Origin: Colwellia sp. MB3u-41
GTDB taxonomy: Bacteria > Pseudomonadota > Gammaproteobacteria > Enterobacterales > Alteromonadaceae
DNA: 64,000 nucleotides
Direction of reading: 5' to 3'
Assembly: GCF_014076845.1 (NCBI RefSeq)
Contig: NZ_JACGUT010000081.1
Span: 1 to 64,000, forward strand
This document shows, one piece after another, positions 30,459 to 40,283 of this stretch. The translations under genes were made by a program, and so were the position numbers. The first letter of the stretch is position 1. The number at the start of each line of letters is the position of its first letter. The notes beneath the pieces were generated by a model. That model searched no databases and had not been told where the DNA came from. It worked only from the letters and a program-made list of their open reading frames with translations.

Positions 30459-31160
30459 TTAAGATTGTGGCGTGTAAATTTTATCTGCGGGATTAAATAA
30501 CATCCATGAAGTTAAAACGTACTTGTCTGATGATACGGGCACATTGCCTCTGTGGGTATGCGTAAATCCACAAGGGGCAATAACCATAGTACCAGCTTTG
30601 GGTTTGATACTTTTTTCTTGATAGAAAAAATCAGTTTCACCGCCGTCCTCTACATCATTCAAATAAATAAGAAAAAGCAAATTCCGGTGTAAGGCATTAT
30701 TCTCACCCAGCTGTGGGAAAATTTCAGAATGCCAATAATTATAATTACCCTTACCTTGTAAGTATTTTTGGGCATTAATAGGTGCAAGCCTAAATAAATA
30801 TTGTATCAAGTTTACTAAATTTGGCTTGCCGACCTCTTCAAAATTATCGGCAGTAAGCTGAACCGGTTTTTTTGTCACTGGGTGTTGGACGGTTAAAGAA
30901 ATACTGCTAATTAAACTAAAATAGTATTTAGTTACATACGCCGTAATATGATCGATGCAAGCTTGCAAAATAGTCGCTAGTGCAGGCTGAAACTCAGCAT
31001 GTTGATTTAAATAAATGTCCTGGCTAATTTTTTTGCTTATATCAACACCTCCACCGGTGCGTCCTGCATTTTTATGGGGGCTTTGTTCAAAGTCATCAAT
31101 GAATTTTTTACAAAATTCTTGAGAAAGGGCATTAGGGTATACTTCAATAAAGTCAGTCAT
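30459..31160 (-). CDS. 2-oxoglutarate/Fe(II)-dependent oxygenase
   Basis: This 233-residue protein resembles the prolyl-4-hydroxylase-type double-stranded beta-helix oxygenases. The metal-ligand region is NYWHSEIFP (His144 and Glu146), then LLFLIYLNDVEDGGETDFF and a distal histidine in GFTHTHRGN (201/203). The usual motif is His-x-Asp; here the second ligand is Glu. I use ATG 31160 rather than the upstream TTG at 31178. The substrate is unknown; the family hydroxylates protein or small-molecule targets. Confidence 0.83.
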   Translation of the reverse strand: MTDFIEVYPNALSQEFCKKFIDDFEQSPHKNAGRTGGGVDISKKISQDIYLNQHAEFQPALATILQACIDHITAYVTKYYFSLISSISLTVQHPVTKKPVQLTADNFEEVGKPNLVNLIQYLFRLAPINAQKYLQGKGNYNYWHSEIFPQLGENNALHRNLLFLIYLNDVEDGGETDFFYQEKSIKPKAGTMVIAPCGFTHTHRGNVPVSSDKYVLTSWMLFNPADKIYTPQS

Positions 31161-31299
31161 GATTTTGATAACTATCAATAAATATTATCGATAAAAATAC
31201 CATAGCAATAGGTTATATTCTATTAACTTCGTGAGTTTACTTCACCCGAATGAAAAAAAATGTAAAATAGCTTTATTTAAAATTTGTGGAAAATACTCA

Positions 31300-31695
31300 A
31301 TGTTCAGTGAAAAATTAATGCCGAGATTTAGTGATACTGATGCACTAGGTCATATAAATAATACTTTATTACCTGTGTGGTTTGAAGGAGCTAGAGATCC
31401 TGTTTTTCGTTTTTTTATGCCAGAATTAGATACAAGTGATTGGCAGTTGATTTTGGCTAAAATTGATGTTGAATTTCATGCTCAGCTCTATTACGGCAAA
31501 GAAATTGAAATACGCTCCTATATTGGTCGCATTGGTGGTTCATCGTTTACGGTTTATCAAGAAGCGTGGCAAAAAAACACCAAGTGTGCCTCTGGAACCG
31601 CTGTTATGGTGCACTTTTGTTTTGAAAATCAATCGTCTTTACAAATACCAGATAACATAAAGGTAGAAATGAATACGCACCTTTTTATAGCGTAA
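31300..31695 (+). CDS. Hotdog-fold acyl-CoA thioesterase (4HBT type)
   Basis: This 131-residue protein has the 4-hydroxybenzoyl-CoA thioesterase signature PRFSDTDALGHINNTLLPVWFEGAR split over the N-terminal region, with the catalytic Asp in DALGHINN. It is the size of YbgC/FcbC-type thioesterases, which hydrolyse acyl-CoA. I take ATG 31300, with GTGGA upstream, rather than the GTG at 31231, because the 23 extra residues are outside the family fold. It lies between the oxygenase (divergent) and ssb. Confidence 0.85.
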   Translation: MFSEKLMPRFSDTDALGHINNTLLPVWFEGARDPVFRFFMPELDTSDWQLILAKIDVEFHAQLYYGKEIEIRSYIGRIGGSSFTVYQEAWQKNTKCASGTAVMVHFCFENQSSLQIPDNIKVEMNTHLFIA

Positions 31696-31875
31696 TAATT
31701 TCTGTGTAAAATAATCAAAAAAAAATTTAAAAATGCAGTAAAACTCAAAGAAATTTTTTACTCACAGTGATAGAATCATTGCCACTTTTTAAAATTACAT
31801 CGATAAATTAATTACTATTTGTCGATAACGTAAATCAGTAAATAAAATATTTACGCATAAAGATAGGATTTATTC

Positions 31876-32499
31876 ATGGCCGGTGTTAATAAAGTAATCA
31901 TTTTAGGTAATTTAGGGAAAGACCCAGAAGTACGTTTTATGCCAAATGGCGGTGCAGTAGCAAATCTTACTATCGCAACGTCAGAAACCTGGAAAGATAA
32001 GCAAACTGGCGAGCAAAAAGAAAAGACAGAATGGCATAATATTGTGATGTATCAACGCTTAGCTGAGATTGCTGGTGAATATTTGAAAAAAGGTTCAAAG
32101 GTTTACCTTGAAGGTTCATTGCAAACAAGTAAATGGACAGATCAGCAAACAGGTCAAGACCGTTATAAAACAGAAATCAAAGCTAACACAATGCAAATGC
32201 TAGATGGTAAACCGTCTCAAGGACAGGGTGGTGGTTTCGCTAGTCAAGGGCAGCAACAAGGTGGTGGTTTTCAACAACAAGCACCCGCACAACAAGGTGG
32301 TTATTCCCAGCAAGCCGCACCACAACAGCAAGGTGGTTTCCAACAGCAAACACCAGCACAACAAGGTGGTTATACTCAGCAAGCTGCACCACAACAGCAA
32401 GGTGGTTTTGCTAACCAAGGACAACAACAAAAGCAATCAGCTCCTAAAGTTAATCCACAAGAGCCTACGATAGATTTTGATGATGATATTCCGTTCTAG
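31876..32499 (+). CDS. ssb: Single-stranded DNA-binding protein
   Basis: This 207-residue SSB has the N-terminal OB fold ([50 protein letters not shown]), a long Gln/Gly/Pro-rich intrinsically disordered linker containing two near-identical 23-residue repeats, and the conserved acidic tip DFDDDIPF that recruits repair and replication partners. It binds ssDNA as a tetramer. The gene is followed by a clear intrinsic terminator. In many relatives ssb is near uvrA; here about 9 kb separate them. Confidence 0.98.
   Translation: MAGVNKVIILGNLGKDPEVRFMPNGGAVANLTIATSETWKDKQTGEQKEKTEWHNIVMYQRLAEIAGEYLKKGSKVYLEGSLQTSKWTDQQTGQDRYKTEIKANTMQMLDGKPSQGQGGGFASQGQQQGGGFQQQAPAQQGGYSQQAAPQQQGGFQQQTPAQQGGYTQQAAPQQQGGFANQGQQQKQSAPKVNPQEPTIDFDDDIPF
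32263..32400 (+). repeat. Two 69-bp direct repeats in the SSB linker
   Basis: Units 32263-32331 and 32332-32400 encode near-identical 23-residue blocks (GGFQQQ, A or T, PAQQGGY, S or T, QQAAPQQQ). They are in-frame, suggesting slippage expansion of the disordered linker without harm to the OB fold or the C-terminal tip. Confidence 0.9.
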
Positions 32500-32555
32500 G
32501 AAACGTATAATTCAAAAGTGTTAATATAAAACTATATTAACCACATATAAACATC

Positions 32556-32582
32556 AAACCCAGCGTAATTGCTGGGTTTTTT
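32556..32582 (+). terminator. Rho-independent terminator of ssb
   Basis: A perfect 9-bp stem (AAACCCAGC/GCTGGGTTT) with a 6-base loop is followed by a run of six T residues overlapping the stem end, 57 bases after the ssb stop. Confidence 0.95.
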
Positions 32583-32758
32583 ATGCGCTAAATGTTACTG
32601 ATTACCCCAAATAGTAATCTATTTTACAAGGTTGTCTTCATCTCATTATTTTCTACTAGTAGCTGTTAATTGACTTTGTTATGAGATACATCAATGTTTT
32701 GTTATGGAAATAACCTAGAGTAAGCCTACTTGTTTTTATTATCGGATTCAGTCACTTT

Positions 32759-34366
32759 ATGTTTTCTGCATTATCATTAGCGGCAAAGATTAATGCTGCG
32801 CTAGTACTTATCGCTATAGCATTCTTAAGTACAACAGTCATATTTTTCTATTATGATGAAAAAGAGTTAAGTGAAAACTTGGTTGAACGCAATCTAGAAA
32901 GTTTAGCCCTCAACTATTTTGATGCTGTTAACACCATGATGTTAACAGGGACGATAGCTAATCGTCAGTTAATACAAAATAAAATCCAAAGCCAAAATGA
33001 AATTGTTGAAGCGCGCATTATTAGGGCACCTGCTTTAGTTAATACGTTTGGTGAAGGTTTTTATGATCAAAAAGCCGTTGATGACTTCGAACGTCAAGGC
33101 ATAAGTGGTACTAAAGCGTATGATCTTTTTGATCGTGATGGCAAACCGATGATGAGCTTTATTTCTCCGATCCGCGCAAGTTCTAATTACCGTGGCACTA
33201 ACTGCTTAACGTGCCATCAGGTTAAAGAGAATGAAATATTAGGGGCAGTAAAAGTGACGTATGATCTCTCTAAAGTTGACCAACAAATTATGAGTTCTAT
33301 GACTCAGGCAGGTATTTTACAGCTCATTATTACTATTGTGATTTTCTGGTTATTAAGTTTAACAATAAAAAAATTAATTTTTAGTCGCCTTAAGCGACTC
33401 AGAAAAACCATTAACAGTGTCGAACATAATTTAGATTTGAATCAAGAAATAAAAGTACATCATGACGATGAATTAGGTGCGGTTAGTGTGGCATTAAATA
33501 GCATGATGAAAAAATTTAGAACCAGTTTTGTATCAATATCATCAGCGACAGATAAATTAATCGACTCAGCAAAAAGTGTTGATGAAATTTCTAACTTAAT
33601 GCGGAAAGCTGTTCTCAATCAAAAAAATGGTACAGACTCTGTTGCAGCAGCTATTAACGAGTTAGACACATCGGCAAGTGAGGTACATCGTAATACACAA
33701 ACAGCAGCAGAGAATTCAGTCTGGGCTCGTGAGAAGGCAACTCAAGGGTTGGAATTAATCGAAAAAGCTAAAGAGGGCATTGGTTTATTGCGTGATAAAG
33801 TGATTGATAATACCGCTATGATAGCTGCTCTAAGCGATAAAACTCATGAAGTAGGTGGTGTGCTAGAAGTTATAACAAGTATTGCAGAGCAAACAAACTT
33901 ATTGGCTTTAAATGCAGCGATTGAAGCGGCAAGAGCCGGTGAACAAGGGAGAGGTTTTGCGGTTGTTGCTGATGAAGTTCGTTCGTTAGCCACACGTACA
34001 AGAGAATCTATTGATCAAATTCAGTTTACAATCAGAGAGTTACAAGTTGACGCAGGTAATGCGGTTAGCTCTATGAATGATGTAAGCCAGCAAGCCAATG
34101 AAAAAGCGGAAGATGTAACGAATGTTGCCAGTTTATTAGTTGAAATCACCTCGCAAATAACTGAGCTTGATGACTTAAATACACAAATTGCTAGTGCGGC
34201 TCAGCAGCAGAATTTAGCGGCGGATGAAATTAATGTCAATGTTGTCAATATCAGTGATGTTGCAGAAAAATCGAGTAAAGATGCTATAAGAGGCAAAGAA
34301 ATAAGTGAGCAGTTACTTGAGTTAGCGTACGAACTTAACCAGCAGCTATCAAAATTTAAAATGTAA
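32759..34366 (+). CDS. Chemoreceptor with periplasmic c-type haem motif
   Basis: This 535-residue methyl-accepting chemotaxis protein has helix 1 at about 10-31, a periplasmic sensor of about 150 residues, helix 2 near 182-203, HAMP, and a signalling domain with [20 protein letters not shown] and [18 protein letters not shown]. The periplasmic sensor contains Cys149-Leu-Thr-Cys152-His153 (NCLTCHQ), a CXXCH haem c attachment motif, just before a conserved GAVKVTYDL strand. Similar haem-containing PAS-like chemoreceptors are known from Geobacter. This suggests sensing of redox state, oxygen or nitric oxide, or haem-mediated signalling. The ligand is inferred, not shown. Confidence 0.9.
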   Translation: MFSALSLAAKINAALVLIAIAFLSTTVIFFYYDEKELSENLVERNLESLALNYFDAVNTMMLTGTIANRQLIQNKIQSQNEIVEARIIRAPALVNTFGEGFYDQKAVDDFERQGISGTKAYDLFDRDGKPMMSFISPIRASSNYRGTNCLTCHQVKENEILGAVKVTYDLSKVDQQIMSSMTQAGILQLIITIVIFWLLSLTIKKLIFSRLKRLRKTINSVEHNLDLNQEIKVHHDDELGAVSVALNSMMKKFRTSFVSISSATDKLIDSAKSVDEISNLMRKAVLNQKNGTDSVAAAINELDTSASEVHRNTQTAAENSVWAREKATQGLELIEKAKEGIGLLRDKVIDNTAMIAALSDKTHEVGGVLEVITSIAEQTNLLALNAAIEAARAGEQGRGFAVVADEVRSLATRTRESIDQIQFTIRELQVDAGNAVSSMNDVSQQANEKAEDVTNVASLLVEITSQITELDDLNTQIASAAQQQNLAADEINVNVVNISDVAEKSSKDAIRGKEISEQLLELAYELNQQLSKFKM

Positions 34367-34450
34367 GATGCTCTGTTAAATGTCTATACCCTATGCAGCA
34401 GCGTGTGATTTCAGCATGTTTCTTACTTTATAAAATTTAAATAACTCAAT

Positions 34451-34481
34451 AAATAGACCACTTATTATAAGAGGTCTATTT
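34451..34481. terminator. Bidirectional hairpin terminator
   Basis: AAATAGACC and its exact complement enclose a further CTTA/TAAG stem, giving a long hairpin between the convergent chemoreceptor and small-protein genes. Confidence 0.75.
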
Positions 34482-34508
34482 ATGATGTGCTTAGCGGGAT
34501 AATCTCTC

Positions 34509-34700
34509 TTAGTAATAAGTATCTTTTATATTGTGCGCTTGAGGGTCTTCTATGATTTCTTCAAAGTCTACTTCAAAGCTATCGTTTTCTTCTGTATTTG
34601 CCATGTAAATAGTGCGCGTTGAACCGTCAATCCAGGTTACCGTACCACTGCCTTTTTTACTGCCACATTTCATACCAATATGGATATCATTAAATTTCAT
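34509..34700 (-). CDS. Small conserved-looking protein (63 residues)
   Basis: This 63-residue protein is preceded by a near-perfect ribosome-binding site (GAGGAGGAAC directly before the ATG), so it is very likely translated. It is acidic in its second half (DFEEIIEDP), has a compact beta-rich start (GMKCGSKKGSGTVTWIDGSTRTIYM) and no signal peptide or membrane helix. The N-terminal half suggests a small SH3-like beta barrel. I do not recognise a named family and assign no function. Confidence 0.75.
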   Translation of the reverse strand: MKFNDIHIGMKCGSKKGSGTVTWIDGSTRTIYMANTEENDSFEVDFEEIIEDPQAHNIKDTYY

Positions 34701-34862
34701 TGTTCCTCCTCGGCCAAATTGCTGGTTTGATGTTGAATAACTAACCCAATATAACTTAGATTGATAATGAATGGATTAGTTCAATTAATTCGCTGAATGA
34801 GCATATTAATTTCAACAGGAACATTTTATTATAAAGATAAAGTGAATTAGGTCTAGAGTGAA

Positions 34863-35987
34863 TTAAGCAAAAAACTCACAACCAAGTACTGCCGACTTTC
34901 TAGCCCCTGTGACTGCTGGGATATTTCCATAGATTTTTTTGTCATAAGCGAATGCTAGCCAAGCGAATGCCATTGCCTCAAGTGCGTTATTATTCAGCTT
35001 TAGTGCATGTATCTTATTGACGTTAAAATCGTTAAGTTCCTGTTTTATAAGCTTATAACAGAAATCATTCTCAATACCTCCTCCGCATAAATATACATCA
35101 GCAGAATTTGATATTTTTCTAATTTCTGCAGATATAGAGCAAGCAGTAAGAGCCGTTAAAGTTGCTTGTACATCAACCGCTGTTATTTTAAAAGGCGAGA
35201 TAAAGTGTTCTAACCATTGTAAGGTGAAATATTCACGGCCTGTGCTTTTGGGAGCTAACCGTGAAAAGTAATCATCAGATAATAATTGCATTAATAGTGC
35301 TTGGTTAATCGTTCCTGATTTCCCCCAGTCGCCATTATTGTCGAATCTATCGCCAGAGTGCTTAAAACACCATGCATCTAACAGTGCGTTTCCTGGGCCT
35401 GTGTCAAAGCCTAATACATTTCTTGTCGAATCTTTTTTGGGAAGAAAAGTAAGATTAGCGATGCCCCCTATATTTACTAAAAATGTATCGCGTTGAGCCG
35501 GAGGGAGTAAAAATTGATGAAATGCAGGCACCAAAGGGGCTCCTTGTCCGCCTAAAGCGATATCCTTTGTCCTGAAGTCACCAATAACTCTAATGCCTGT
35601 TAATACGGCTAAGGTTTGATTACAACCCAATTGTAAAGTAAAAGGTGCTTCTATTTCTGAATTTTGAGTGGGGCGATGACGAATAGTTTGTCCATGATTA
35701 CCGATGGCAATAATATCATCAGGGACTAATTCTTCTTGTTTGAGTAACGCTTTAATCGCGTCGCTAAATTGATGGGCAAGCGTTATGTCGAGTGAGAAGG
35801 CCCGGTCTATTTCATTATTGCTTGGCAGATAAAGCTCAGTAATATTCTGCCTTGTCATATTGTCATAAGCTTGATAATAACTCGCAACTAACGCAACATC
35901 CCCAGCATTAAAATCAACAAGCGCTAGATCGATACCGTCAGCACTGGTGCCGGACATTAACCCAATATAAAATTTAGCTGGTGCCAT
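34863..35987 (-). CDS. anmK: Anhydro-N-acetylmuramic acid kinase
   Basis: This 374-residue protein matches AnmK, an ASKHA-fold kinase. It has the N-terminal GLMSGTSADGIDLALVDF phosphate-binding stretch, AIGNHGQTIRHRP near 105, GDFRTKDIALGGQGAPLVPAFH near 145-165, FLVNIGGIANLTFLP and LGFDTGPGNALLDAW near 205-220, and the late LCGGGIEN region. It phosphorylates 1,6-anhydro-MurNAc with simultaneous ring opening for cell-wall recycling. It follows the M23 endopeptidase gene by 32 bases, consistent with joint transcription. Confidence 0.97.
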   Translation of the reverse strand: MAPAKFYIGLMSGTSADGIDLALVDFNAGDVALVASYYQAYDNMTRQNITELYLPSNNEIDRAFSLDITLAHQFSDAIKALLKQEELVPDDIIAIGNHGQTIRHRPTQNSEIEAPFTLQLGCNQTLAVLTGIRVIGDFRTKDIALGGQGAPLVPAFHQFLLPPAQRDTFLVNIGGIANLTFLPKKDSTRNVLGFDTGPGNALLDAWCFKHSGDRFDNNGDWGKSGTINQALLMQLLSDDYFSRLAPKSTGREYFTLQWLEHFISPFKITAVDVQATLTALTACSISAEIRKISNSADVYLCGGGIENDFCYKLIKQELNDFNVNKIHALKLNNNALEAMAFAWLAFAYDKKIYGNIPAVTGARKSAVLGCEFFA

Positions 35988-36019
35988 TTTTGCTCGCTAT
36001 TTATTATTGGGCTGAGGGC

Positions 36020-37387
36020 TTAATGGGTTTGCATCGCCAATAATGCTTGTCTAGAGCCTGAAAGCTCTAATAAACGTTGGCTTGATAATACGGCAAATTC
36101 AGCTTTATATTTCTTATTAATCGGCTTGGCATCAGGCAGTTTTACCGTTCGAGGGTTACGATGTACACCATTCAGTAAAAATTCATAATGTAAATGTGAT
36201 GCCTCAGACATACCGGTAGAGCCTACATAACCAATGACTTGACCTTGTTTTACACGTTGGCCTTTTTTCACCGCTCGCTTGGAGAAGTGAAGGTATTTAG
36301 TGACAATGCCATTACCATGCTGAATAAAGACGTAATTGCCATTATATTTATTATAGGTTGAGTGAGTCACTTTACCGTTACCTGAAGCAACTACAGGCGT
36401 GCCTTTATTTGCCCTATAATCAGTACCACGATGAGCCTTCCAGCGTTTTTGAATAGGATGAAAGCGTTTAGGTTTGAAGTTTGAGCTAATATACCTAAAG
36501 TTTACTGGCGCACGTAAAAAGGCTTTGCGCATGCTTCTGCCATCTGGAGAATAGTATTCACCGTCGGTAAAACGAATCGCTTGAAAAGGGTCATCTTTAT
36601 TAATAAATTCAGCAGCAAGAATTTTTCCGGTGCCAATGTGATCGCCATCGACATAACGATTTTCAAAGACAACATGAAAACTATCCCCTTGACGAATATC
36701 TAAAGCAAAGTCGATATCCCAACCAAAAATATTAGCAAGGTTAATGATTTGTGCATCGCTTAAACCTGATTCTATACCGGCATTCCAAAAATTACTTTTT
36801 ATAACACCATGGGCAATGGTCTCTCGCACTTCAACTGTTTTAGTTTCTTTAGTTGACAGGTAGCTGCCATCAGCCTGTAATTTTACATATAAGGTTTCTG
36901 TTTTGGATAACGGATAGGTCAGTGCTGCGAGATCCCCCGCGGGGGTTTGGCCGATTGTAAATACATCACCGACATTAATCCTTTTCAATAATTTACTGTA
37001 CTTACCCTCTGCTGAGCTAACATCGTATGTAGTTCTAGCGCTATAACCCAAACGTTTGAATACTTTAGCTAGTGAGTCACCGTTACGTACTTTTGCGTTT
37101 GTCCAGGTTAGCGACTCGTTAATATGCGTTATGTTAGTTACTATTTTTTTTTCGGGTATTGATTGTGGAAGATCACTAGTAGCAGTCTCTATGGTTATAT
37201 CTTGTGCTGCTGGCAAAGCTAACGGATAACGTTTACCGACTTCAAGTGATGTATCGTCAGTTTGACGACTCGCTGTTGCCTTTTCTGAGGGGATAAGCAG
37301 TAATACCAGCATAATCATGCTGAATGAGCTAATAATTATTTTGTGCTGCTTTGGTAACTGCAAATAGAATTTTTTTAAGATTTTCAA
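36020..37387 (-). CDS. mepM: M23 zinc endopeptidase of the MepM type
   Basis: This 455-residue protein has a short cytoplasmic N-terminus, one membrane helix (about 18-34), an OapA/LysM-like region (about 94-170) and a C-terminal M23 domain with the zinc ligands His319-Arg-Gly-Thr-Asp323 and His398-Leu-His400. It is expected to cut peptide cross-links in murein during cell growth, in the periplasm. The length and order match MepM (YebA) of E. coli. It is immediately upstream of anmK and divergent from tyrS. Confidence 0.93.
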   Translation of the reverse strand: MKILKKFYLQLPKQHKIIISSFSMIMLVLLLIPSEKATASRQTDDTSLEVGKRYPLALPAAQDITIETATSDLPQSIPEKKIVTNITHINESLTWTNAKVRNGDSLAKVFKRLGYSARTTYDVSSAEGKYSKLLKRINVGDVFTIGQTPAGDLAALTYPLSKTETLYVKLQADGSYLSTKETKTVEVRETIAHGVIKSNFWNAGIESGLSDAQIINLANIFGWDIDFALDIRQGDSFHVVFENRYVDGDHIGTGKILAAEFINKDDPFQAIRFTDGEYYSPDGRSMRKAFLRAPVNFRYISSNFKPKRFHPIQKRWKAHRGTDYRANKGTPVVASGNGKVTHSTYNKYNGNYVFIQHGNGIVTKYLHFSKRAVKKGQRVKQGQVIGYVGSTGMSEASHLHYEFLLNGVHRNPRTVKLPDAKPINKKYKAEFAVLSSQRLLELSGSRQALLAMQTH

Positions 37388-37644
37388 AACATTACAACCT
37401 AATCAGGGGTTCTTAATACGACAACTATCGTTTACTATATCAAAAAAAAGCGTGGAGTAAAATTTTATTGCTGAAAACGTCGATGTATTCAGGCACTCAG
37501 CAATGCGTTTGTCATTAAAATGAAGGCGCAATATTTAAAAAATAGAACAATTGCCCTAAATATAAAGTTAAGGCTTTTAACCACGGGCATTATTGCAGTA
37601 GAATCGAACAATAAATTATGACTATATTTTTTGGAGCTAAGTCG

Positions 37645-38850
37645 ATGACTGATGTCAGCCAAGCGTTTGCTGAAATTAAGCGTGGTGCAGAAGAAATTTT
37701 GCTAGAGAGTGAATTACTAGAAAAATTAAAAACGGGTAAATCACTAAAAATTAAAGCAGGGTTTGACCCTACAGCGCCAGACTTACATTTAGGTCATACG
37801 GTATTAATTAATAAGTTGCGTCAGTTTCAGCAGCTGGGCCATGAAGTTATTTTCTTAATTGGCGACTTTACCGGTATGATTGGAGATCCAACGGGTAAAA
37901 ACGTTACGCGTAAAGCATTAACTAAAGAAGATGTGCTCGCGAATGCTGAAACGTATAAAGAACAAGTTTTTAAAATTCTAGATCCGGCCAAAACAACCGT
38001 CGCTTTTAACTCTACCTGGATGGATAAGCTCGGTGCTGCAGGAATGTTAAAATTAGCTTCTCGTCAAACTGTTGCTCGCATGATGGAACGCGATGATTTT
38101 AAGAAACGTTACACCAGCGGTCAATCAATTGCGATTCATGAATTTATGTATCCTTTAGTACAAGGCTGGGATTCAGTCGCACTAGAAGCCGATGTTGAAC
38201 TCGGCGGTACTGATCAAAAATTCAATTTGCTGATGGGGCGTGAGTTACAAAAATCAGAAGGCCAACGGCCACAAACTGTTTTAATGATGCCACTTTTGGA
38301 AGGTTTAGACGGTGTACAGAAAATGTCTAAGTCGCTAAATAACTATATTGGCATTACGGATAGCCCAACAGAAATGTTTGGTAAAATCATGTCTATCTCT
38401 GATGTGTTGATGTGGCGTTATTTCGAACTATTGAGCTTTAAGCCGATGGAAGAAGTCGCTGCTTACCGGACAAAAATTGCTGAGGGAATGAACCCTCGCG
38501 ATGTTAAAATTGATTTAGCAAAAGAATTAATCGGTCGATTTCATGATGATGCAGCAGCAGAAGTCGCTCATCAAGAGTTTATTAATCGTTTTCAAAAAGG
38601 TGCTATGCCTGATGAAATTGAAGATAAAGTCGTTAACATACAAGACGACAGTGGTGAAATTGCTATTGCTAACCTATTAAAAGAAGCCGGATTAGTGGCA
38701 AGTACTTCAGATGCCATGCGCATGATTAAGCAGGGTGCAGCTAAAATTGAAGGTGAAAAAATTACGGATAACAAGCTTCGTGTCGCTTTGGGTACTACGG
38801 CTATTTATCAAGTAGGCAAGCGAAAATTTGCTAAAGTAACAGTGAAATAA
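37645..38850 (+). CDS. tyrS: Tyrosyl-tRNA synthetase (TyrZ-like subgroup)
   Basis: This 401-residue class I synthetase has the HIGH-type motif His48-Leu-Gly-His51 in DLHLGHT, the tyrosine-binding [15 protein letters not shown] region, KMSKS in [10 protein letters not shown], and a C-terminal S4 RNA-binding domain ([20 protein letters not shown]). The KMSKS and HLGH variants place it with the TyrZ-like subgroup rather than E. coli TyrS. I choose ATG 37645, which has GGAG 8 bases upstream, over ATG 37618, which has none. An intrinsic terminator follows. Confidence 0.96.
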   Translation: MTDVSQAFAEIKRGAEEILLESELLEKLKTGKSLKIKAGFDPTAPDLHLGHTVLINKLRQFQQLGHEVIFLIGDFTGMIGDPTGKNVTRKALTKEDVLANAETYKEQVFKILDPAKTTVAFNSTWMDKLGAAGMLKLASRQTVARMMERDDFKKRYTSGQSIAIHEFMYPLVQGWDSVALEADVELGGTDQKFNLLMGRELQKSEGQRPQTVLMMPLLEGLDGVQKMSKSLNNYIGITDSPTEMFGKIMSISDVLMWRYFELLSFKPMEEVAAYRTKIAEGMNPRDVKIDLAKELIGRFHDDAAAEVAHQEFINRFQKGAMPDEIEDKVVNIQDDSGEIAIANLLKEAGLVASTSDAMRMIKQGAAKIEGEKITDNKLRVALGTTAIYQVGKRKFAKVTVK

Positions 38851-38873
38851 TCCAAAATATTTTAGCTATATTT

Positions 38874-38900
38874 AAAGCCAGTATTCTTACTGGTTTTTTT
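38874..38900 (+). terminator. Rho-independent terminator of tyrS
   Basis: CCAGTA and its complement form the core stem with a TTCT loop, extended by AAAG/TTTT pairs and followed by seven T residues, beginning about 24 bases after the tyrS stop. Confidence 0.92.
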
Positions 38901-39222
38901 ATGACTAAAATAAGCATTCATGTCTTTCATCATTGTTGCATTTTACCTAAATGCTTTTATAAATTGTGATCGGTTAAGTTCATAATATTAAAAGCTTAAA
39001 AAATCTTCGTCAAAAATTTTTACACTGTGCTCTATAATTGCAGTATTGACAGCATGATATTGGGCTATCCTCTTGTTTAAAAACAAATTTTTAGTAGTGG
39101 AATGATTTATGCTTAAATATAGCTAGTCGAGTTAAAATAATTAACTGACAAATTCCACTCATTTAAGTTGTAGAGTTATCATTTTGTTGAACCAAATAGT
39201 AAATATAGTATTGAGCCGCAAT

Positions 39223-39489
39223 ATGGAAAATAAGTCTAATAGAAATAGCTTAATTGAACGGCGGCAGTATCTAGTTGGGGACGAGACAGAGCCCGAACAG
39301 AATTGGAAAAAATTGACGTTAGCACAACGTTTTTCAGCACTCAGTTTAACTAAATATGGTTACGAACTTGTGTTTACCCGCTTTACATCGATTGGTAGCA
39401 CTGCTGTCCTTATGTTAAAAAATGGTAGACTAGCAACGATAAGTGAAGATGGCGATATTAATACCACGCCGGATATTCATATTAGATAG
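39223..39489 (+). CDS. Hypothetical protein (about 88 residues)
   Basis: This short protein has no signal peptide or membrane helix. It is charged at the start (MENKSNRNSLIERRQYLVG) and beta-rich at the end (YELVFTRFTSIGSTAVLMLKNG). The start is uncertain: ATG 39223 is used here; a TTG at 39184 would extend it by 13 residues. It lies alone between the tyrS terminator and a long gene-free stretch. I do not recognise it and infer only that its codon use looks like that of its neighbours. Confidence 0.5.
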   Translation: MENKSNRNSLIERRQYLVGDETEPEQNWKKLTLAQRFSALSLTKYGYELVFTRFTSIGSTAVLMLKNGRLATISEDGDINTTPDIHIR

Positions 39490-40160
39490 TGGCTACTTCC
39501 ATATTCCCTCTATTAATTTAGCAGTAAGCGTAGTACATGCAACATATTTTTAGTCATAATACCTGAGAATCAATCAGCAATATTTAGGATCAGTGTCGTG
39601 GAGAAGTAAGGGCTTTAAGTTGTGATTCTTTATCGAGGTCCACTATAACTAACTTATATAGTTTCCTGCATAGCGAACTTTCTTAAAATTGGCTTTGAGA
39701 CTAATTTTATTATCAAAAAAAAATACATTCATACAGCGACAATAACATCTATGATCGCTGCAAGCTGATACCTGCCGATGACATTTCACCTTTTACAACT
39801 AACTAACATCACTTAAGAAACTAAGTTAATATTAATAATTTCGTCTGTCCTATATTACAATCCGAACTTGACAGATAAGTTCATCCAATATTATGCAATT
39901 TTTTAAAATCAGTTACTTACTAATGAATCAGCGAACGTCGGGCTCTTTCGTATTCTGTATTATCTAAATAACTAATATTAACTGAACGTATAGCATCCAT
40001 TCAACAATTAAAATGAACACGGAAAATATACTGCTAACCTCTGTTTAAAGAGAGGCAATGTAATTACCTTTATTATTTTAAAAGGTACAAAATAAAAATA
40101 TTTGTAATAAATCTTTAGTCATACCTACTAACGAGGTACCAATCATTAAGGAGATAATAA
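39490..40160. other. 671-base gene-poor stretch before the sigma-factor operon
   Basis: I see no convincing gene here in either strand: stops are frequent and no candidate start has a ribosome-binding site. It contains an inverted repeat GAACTT/AAGTTC with a 7-base spacer at 39864-39882, a possible operator, and presumably the promoter of the downstream sigma-factor operon. Confidence 0.5.
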
Positions 40161-40283
40161 ATGAATCATCAATCGAATATTATAAACCAACAACTTATAG
40201 CTTTGTATGAGCCTTTATTGTTTGTTGGACGCGTTGGCTTTTCGACACATGTGTTCTTGATAAATGCGTTTAAGCATGTCTGA
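40161..40283 (+). CDS. 40-residue ORF overlapping the sigma-factor gene
   Basis: A 40-codon ORF starts at ATG 40161 with AAGGAG 7 bases upstream, the best ribosome-binding site in this area. Its TGA stop at 40281-40283 lies just inside the sigma-factor gene, whose ATG is at 40276. It reads MNHQSNIINQQLIALYEPLL at the start and ends VFLINAFKHV, a moderately hydrophobic sequence. The sigma factor lacks a comparably strong site of its own, so this ORF may feed it ribosomes by translational coupling or act as a regulatory leader. It could also be a remnant. Confidence 0.55.
   Translation: MNHQSNIINQQLIALYEPLLFVGRVGFSTHVFLINAFKHV

Noticed and set aside
32200-32473. Long frames antisense to or overlapping the ssb linker
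   Set aside because: They result from the repetitive Gln/Gly codons of the SSB linker, with Leu/Thr-rich or Lys/His-rich low-complexity translations.
39864-39882. Inverted repeat GAACTT/AAGTTC as an ECF promoter or terminator
   Set aside because: It lacks a T-run and has no matched -10 element at a fitting distance; kept only as a note in the gene-poor stretch.
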